64,000 bases of DNA from JACMJL01 sp963791805. Its GTDB lineage: Bacteria > Bacillota > Clostridia > Clostridiales > Clostridiaceae. Under the pieces are notes generated by a model. The model ran no database searches, was not told the origin of the DNA, and saw nothing but the letters and a program-made list of their open reading frames with translations. Positions 59,635 through 64,000 of the stretch are shown one piece after another; the stretch's first letter is position 1; the number at the start of each line of letters is the position of its first letter. Position numbers and translations under genes: made by a program. The stretch lies in the NCBI GenBank assembly GCA_963791805.1, contig CAWBTU010000006.1, positions 1,922,001-1,986,000 on the forward strand, given 5' to 3'.

Positions 59635-62274
59635 CTATTTAACTAAATTTTCCACCATTTCATTAACTTTATCTATTGCCTCTTTCAACTTTTCAGGATT
59701 CTTACCTCCAGCTTGTGCCATGTCAGGTCTTCCTCCGCCACCGCCTTCAGTGATAAGAGCTACTTCTTTAATTATTTTACCACAATGTACGCCCTTTTCA
59801 ACAGAATCTTTGGTTGCCATGGCAACTAAAGCTACTTTTCCCTCTGTAGAACTGCCAAGCACTACTACTCCAGAAACAAGTTTATCTCTTAATTTATCAG
59901 CTAAATCTCTTAAGGAATTAGGATCTACCTCACTTAGTACTCCAGAAACTAATTTAACACCCTTAATTTCAACAACACTGTTAAGCAATGTATCTTCTGA
60001 ACCACCAGCAAGTTTTGCTTTAAGCAAAGATATTTCTTTATCTTTCTCTTTTAATTCATTAACTTGAGTTTGTAATCGATTCAATATTTCTTTTTCAGAT
60101 GCTTTTATTATTCCCTCAATATTTTTAACTAAACTTACCTTTTCATCCACTAACGCCAATGCATTTAGTCCTGTAACAGCTTCTATTCTTCTAACGCCTG
60201 CAGCTACCCCTGTTTCAGAAACTATTTTAAATAGTCCAATTTCACCTGAATTTCTTACATGAGTTCCACCACAAAGTTCCTTGCTAAATTCACCTACGTT
60301 AACAACTCTAACTTCATTACTATATTTTTCATTGAATAATGCCATTGCTCCACTTTGCTTTGCTTCATCAATTGACATAATATCTGTATTTACAGAAGCA
60401 ACTTCCATTATTTTTTCATTAATTACTTTTTCAATCTCTCTTAATTCTGTATCACTAACTGATGAAAAATGATTAAAGTCAAATCTTAATCTTTCATCAT
60501 CTACAAAAGATCCTAATTGATGTACATGATCTCCAAGTACCTGTCTCAAAGCTCCTTGAAGCATGTGAGTTGCTGTATGGTTCTTACAAATACTATTTCT
60601 TCTTCTTTCTTCTACTTGAAGTGAAACTTCTTCGCCTAGATTTATAGATCCTTTTATTACTTCAACAAAATGTACAGTTTTTCCAGAAATATTCTTTAAT
60701 GTGTTGGTTACTTTCGCTGTGAAATTCTCTGTACTAATTTCTCCTCTATCTCCAACTTGGCCTCCCATTTCTGCGTAAAAAGGAGTGCTTTCTGTAATTA
60801 TTACACCCTTAGAACCTTCCTCAAGATTTGAAACAATTTCATCGCCTTCAACTAAAAATATAACTTTTGATTGAAGAGAGGTTTTATCATATCCTTCAAA
60901 GTTAACTTCTGAATCAGCAGGAATTTTGTCAAGAATGCTTATTTCTGCTCCCATATAGTTAGAAACAGCTCTAGCTTCTCTTGCTCTTGTTCTTTGCTTA
61001 TTCATTTCTACATTAAAACTTTCGTTATCTATAGTAAATTCTTTTTCTTCTAAGATTTCTGCTGTTAATTCAATTGGAAACCCATAAGTATCATATAATT
61101 TAAAAGCCTTTGCTCCAGAAAGTATGGTTTCGTTAGTCTTTTCAAGCTCTTCAATAAATTCTTTTAATATTGCCATTCCTGCATCTATAGTTTCTGAGAA
61201 CCTTTCTTCCTCAAGCTTAATTATTTTCTTAATATAGTCTTCTTTTGTTCTTAGTTCTGGGTAACTTGCACAAGAATTTTCTACAACGATTGAACAAATT
61301 TCATACAAGAAAGGCTTATTAAGGCCCAAAAGTTTACCATGTCTTGAAGCTCTTCTTAGTAATCTTCTTAGCACGTACCCTCTACCCTCATTTGATGGAA
61401 GTATTCCATCAGAAATCATAAAAGTAACACTTCTAACGTGATCTGTAATTATTCTTAATGAAATATCTGTATTCTGGTTTACACCGTACTGTGTTCCTGA
61501 TTTTTTGCATACTTCATCAAGGATTTTTTTTATAGTATCAATTTCAAATATAGAATTTGTTCCTTGCATTACTGTTGCAATTCTCTCCAGTCCCATTCCA
61601 GTATCTATATTTGGGTTAGGTAATCTATTATAATTACCTTCTTCATCTTTATCAAATTGGGTGAATACTAGGTTCCAAATTTCTACTACTCTGTCTTCAT
61701 CTCCAGCTTTAACAAACTCCTCAGCTGTAGAAATCTTACCTTCCCCTCTATCGTAATGAATTTCTGAGCATGGTCCACAAGGTCCAAGCCCATGTTCCCA
61801 GAAATTATCTTTCTTACCAAGTCTAAAAATTCTATCTGGCCCTATGTCAGTTTTTGAAACCCAAATATCATATGCCTCATCATCCTCTAAGTAAATCGTT
61901 ACATATAGTTTATCCTTTGGTAATTTAAGAACTTCAGTGAAGAATTCCCAAGCCCATTGTATAATCTCTTCTTTAAAGTAATCACCAAAAGAAAAATTTC
62001 CAAGCATCTCAAAAAATGTACCGTGTCTTGAGGTCTTTCCTACATTTTCTATGTCTCCAGTTCTTATGCATTTTTGGCATGTAGTTATTCTCTTACTCGG
62101 TGGAACTTGTAAACCTGTAAAATATGGCTTTAATGGTGCCATACCAGCATTTATTAATAATAAACTCTTATCATTATTAGGTACAAGTGAAAAACTATCT
62201 AGTCTTAAGTGATCTTTGCTTTCAAAAAACTTTAAATATAATTCTCTTAATTCGTTCAACCCGATTTTTTCCAT
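59635..62274 (-). CDS. alaS: Alanyl-tRNA synthetase
   Basis: An 879-residue class II synthetase charging tRNA-Ala. Class II catalytic motifs (motif 2 in TSRHGTFFEMLGNFSFGDYF near residue 80), the editing domain with HTATHMLQGALRQ near 565 and the Cys-x3-His (LCGGTHV near 665), and the C-Ala domain with glycine-rich EGGGGGRPDMAQAGG near 850. Expression is controlled by the T-box at 62488-62690. Length equals the family norm. Confidence 0.97.
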   Translation of the reverse strand: MEKIGLNELRELYLKFFESKDHLRLDSFSLVPNNDKSLLLINAGMAPLKPYFTGLQVPPSKRITTCQKCIRTGDIENVGKTSRHGTFFEMLGNFSFGDYFKEEIIQWAWEFFTEVLKLPKDKLYVTIYLEDDEAYDIWVSKTDIGPDRIFRLGKKDNFWEHGLGPCGPCSEIHYDRGEGKISTAEEFVKAGDEDRVVEIWNLVFTQFDKDEEGNYNRLPNPNIDTGMGLERIATVMQGTNSIFEIDTIKKILDEVCKKSGTQYGVNQNTDISLRIITDHVRSVTFMISDGILPSNEGRGYVLRRLLRRASRHGKLLGLNKPFLYEICSIVVENSCASYPELRTKEDYIKKIIKLEEERFSETIDAGMAILKEFIEELEKTNETILSGAKAFKLYDTYGFPIELTAEILEEKEFTIDNESFNVEMNKQRTRAREARAVSNYMGAEISILDKIPADSEVNFEGYDKTSLQSKVIFLVEGDEIVSNLEEGSKGVIITESTPFYAEMGGQVGDRGEISTENFTAKVTNTLKNISGKTVHFVEVIKGSINLGEEVSLQVEERRRNSICKNHTATHMLQGALRQVLGDHVHQLGSFVDDERLRFDFNHFSSVSDTELREIEKVINEKIMEVASVNTDIMSIDEAKQSGAMALFNEKYSNEVRVVNVGEFSKELCGGTHVRNSGEIGLFKIVSETGVAAGVRRIEAVTGLNALALVDEKVSLVKNIEGIIKASEKEILNRLQTQVNELKEKDKEISLLKAKLAGGSEDTLLNSVVEIKGVKLVSGVLSEVDPNSLRDLADKLRDKLVSGVVVLGSSTEGKVALVAMATKDSVEKGVHCGKIIKEVALITEGGGGGRPDMAQAGGKNPEKLKEAIDKVNEMVENLVK

Positions 62275-62487
62275 AATAACTCCTCCATCTTATCTGTGTA
62301 TAATAATATATATAAATCTTTGATTTTCAATCCTTATTGTTAAACAAGCTGAGAAAAATCACTTCAGCATGTCTGACTCTTTCTGAGAAACATGTTCTTT
62401 AAATGAATATATTGAATATTGAACTTGGTCCTCTATAGTAAAAAACATCTTAATTTATATTATCCTAATAAATTATAATAATTAAAC

Positions 62488-62690
62488 ATAAAAAAAACTT
62501 CAATCCCAAGGGACGAAAGTTTATTCGTGGTACCACCCTACTTACAATAATCTATAGTAAATTATTGCCTCTCATTGTAAAATGACTCCAAGACAGCTTC
62601 GTCAAAATATGCAAGAAGCTTTCACCATCCACTTCTTCTCTAAATACTATAGTTTGATTACTCCTTCTTGTCATTGTCTTCCCCTATTTA
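62488..62690 (-). promoter_or_regulatory. T-box leader of alaS (alanine-specific)
   Basis: On the minus strand a stem I domain, specifier loop GACGAAGCTGTC with GCT at 62595-62597 (an alanine codon), the antiterminator T-box GGGTGGTACCACG (62526-62538), and a terminator stem AACTTTCGTCCC/GGGATTGAAGTT followed by T8. Uncharged tRNA-Ala would favour antitermination and alaS transcription. Confidence 0.93.
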
Positions 62691-62801
62691 TATGCTCAAA
62701 TTATAATTAAATTTTCTATAAATGTCAATGTATATATTAATTTTCTCTGTTATATATTAATTTTATCTGTTATATGTATATATTAATTTTCACTGTTATA
62801 T

Positions 62802-63821
62802 CTATGAAAACAAATAGTAATTTAAATCCTCATAAATCACTTTTATAATAACCCCAGCCGGAACTGCTAGTACCATGCCTACAAAACCACCTAGCTTACC
62901 ACCAATAATTAACAAAACGATTACAAGTAACGGATGCATATTTACGCTATCACCTGTTATTTTAGGTGAAATTATGTTCCCCTCAATCTGCTGTAGTATC
63001 CATAACCATATAAATATCCATATTGCATCTTGGGGCGACTTCAATATTGCCATAGCTATTACTGGTACTGCTCCTAAAATAGGTCCAAAATATGGAATGA
63101 TATTAAAAACAGCATTTATAATAGATAGTGTTATTGGGAATTGAATTCTATATACAAGTAAAATTATAAAAGTAATAATCCCAATAAGTCCACATAAAAA
63201 AAATTGACTTATTACATATCTACTTAGTACCTTGTCAATGTCCTTTAAAATTTTTCTAACCATATTTCTACTTCTAGCAGGGAGCAACACAAGAATTCTA
63301 TTTGTTATTGTGTCCCTATCTGATAAGAAATAATAAACGATAATTGGAATGACTAGTAGGTATATAAAATCTTCTCCTATTGAAAGTAACCAATCAAATA
63401 TTTTTCTTGTAAGATTTTCAGTTGTTTTGTTTCCTCTAATTGTGAGTTCCTGCACTATTTTGTCAACTATTTCATTATTCTTTAATTTCTTAAATCTATG
63501 CTCAAAGTTTAGTATATAGTTTTCAATTTCATTTATTGTTGCTGAGAGGTTCTTACTTTCTCTTATTATTGATGGAATTATTAGTGAAAATATTAATGTT
63601 AATAGAGCTACAAAGCCTAGAATTATTATAAGTGCAGATGTTTTGTTACTCATTCCTTTATTGATTAATTTCATTTGTAAAGGCTTTAAGGAATATGAGA
63701 TTACAAAAGAAATGAAAATAAGTGAAATTATATCTCTAAATACCGAAACTCTATAAGTAATATACAGCATAATAATCAATATAAATAGAGCACTAATATA
63801 TTTATACCATTTTTTCATCAT
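62802..63821 (-). CDS. AI-2E family transporter (PerM-like permease)
   Basis: A membrane protein of about 340 residues with some eight spans and the family signature LLVIVLLIIGGKLGGFVGMVLAVPAGV near the C-terminus, preceded by NIIPYFGPILGAVPV. The family includes the putative AI-2 exporter TqsA and other transporters; the substrate here is unknown. The start is ATG 63821 (or 63818) near GGAAG; the frame's earlier start at 63854 lies within the upstream gene. It overlaps that gene. Confidence 0.85.
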   Translation of the reverse strand: MMKKWYKYISALFILIIMLYITYRVSVFRDIISLIFISFVISYSLKPLQMKLINKGMSNKTSALIIILGFVALLTLIFSLIIPSIIRESKNLSATINEIENYILNFEHRFKKLKNNEIVDKIVQELTIRGNKTTENLTRKIFDWLLSIGEDFIYLLVIPIIVYYFLSDRDTITNRILVLLPARSRNMVRKILKDIDKVLSRYVISQFFLCGLIGIITFIILLVYRIQFPITLSIINAVFNIIPYFGPILGAVPVIAMAILKSPQDAIWIFIWLWILQQIEGNIISPKITGDSVNMHPLLVIVLLIIGGKLGGFVGMVLAVPAGVIIKVIYEDLNYYLFS

Positions 63822-63999
63822 TGCAATCTTCCATGGCAATTTTATGTGACACACTTAGGAAACTTAGTTTCTTTCCTTTATCGTTACATAAAACACTTTT
63901 TTCACCTAATATTAAATATTCAGTTGAAAATATTCTTTTTCCGATTATTAAGTCCTTAATTAAGCCTGTAGAAACTATAATACCTTCGATGATAAAGCT
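63802..63999 (-). CDS. Partial gene at right edge, PRC-barrel-like C-terminus
   Basis: A frame open to the right edge encodes FIIEGIIVSTGLIKDLIIGK, then RIFSTEYLILGEKSVLCNDKGK before a stop at 63802. The pattern (GLIKDLIIGKRIFSTEYLILG) resembles a PRC-barrel protein and such genes do precede AI-2E permease genes in clostridia. It overlaps the permease start by 20 bp. Only the end of the protein is visible. Confidence 0.5.
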   Translation of the reverse strand, partial: SFIIEGIIVSTGLIKDLIIGKRIFSTEYLILGEKSVLCNDKGKKLSFLSVSHKIAMEDCNDEKMV

Positions 64000-64000
64000 A

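Overview
The window is low-GC Gram-positive DNA that reads as a chromosomal segment of an endospore-forming Clostridium in the strict sense. Evidence: strongly AT-rich sequence, GGAGG-type ribosome binding sites, frequent TTG and GTG starts, three sporulation sigma factors (sigE, sigG, sigK), spoIIGA and spoIVA, a CIRCE-controlled hsp18, a T-box upstream of alaS, and many short hairpin terminators. Almost all genes from about 23 kb rightward are on the minus strand and belong to the conserved core genome. The left third is accessory: short transcription units, small unknown genes, dispersed repeats and broken genes.

Layout. 1-8.5 kb: stress and metabolism singletons (Lrp regulator, UlaG-like metallo-hydrolase, acetyltransferase, patatin, HAD phosphatase, homocysteine S-methyltransferase, HIT protein, asparaginase), with a small TIR-flanked IS200-type relic, a three-copy 80-bp repeat and a chimeric pseudogene. 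8.4-12.5 kb: Amj-type lipid II flippase and a cheD-cheC-cheY cluster preceded by a soluble chemoreceptor. 12.5-16.1 kb: a gene-free 1.1-kb stretch with pseudoknot-like complementarity (candidate structured RNA), then CIRCE-hsp18 and htpG. 16-23 kb: an ABC exporter with a frameshifted permease, gene remnants, unknown small proteins, a hydrolase, an Fe-alcohol dehydrogenase. 23.2-28.6 kb: tRNA-Pro, spoIVA, gpsA, der and a DUF512 protein. 28.7-37.9 kb: a complete phosphate regulon (pgeF-phoP-phoR, pstSCAB-phoU, DUF47-pit) with TTAACA direct repeats of about 11 or 20 bp period that look like PhoP boxes. 38.1-38.9 kb: a 157-bp tandem repeat array next to a roughly 250-bp imperfect palindrome. 38.9-48.3 kb: nrdR, a YlmC/YmxH protein, sigG, sigE-spoIIGA, ftsZ-ftsA, a glycosyltransferase, pilT and sigK. 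48.4-55.6 kb: a class B penicillin-binding protein, udk, a U32 peptidase, an O-methyltransferase, mltG, typA. 55.7-64 kb: YlbF-family gene, RNase J, Fur-family regulator, DUF1292, ruvX, ireB, alaS with its T-box, an AI-2E-type permease and a partial PRC-barrel-like gene cut by the window edge.

The genes form coherent modules: phosphate sensing and uptake, sporulation sigma cascade with cell division, chemotaxis adaptation, heat shock, and translation or RNA turnover. The least explained items are the palindrome and tandem array at 38.1-38.9 kb, the pseudoknot-bearing region at 12.7-13.16 kb, and the three-copy repeat at 3.5-7.2 kb. Three genes (ABC permease, DUF47, YlbF-type) have single-base frameshifts. 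Two of these are one-A losses in A runs, so sequencing error, true mutation and slippage all remain possible. I did not find a CRISPR array, prophage, or a defence or biosynthetic island.
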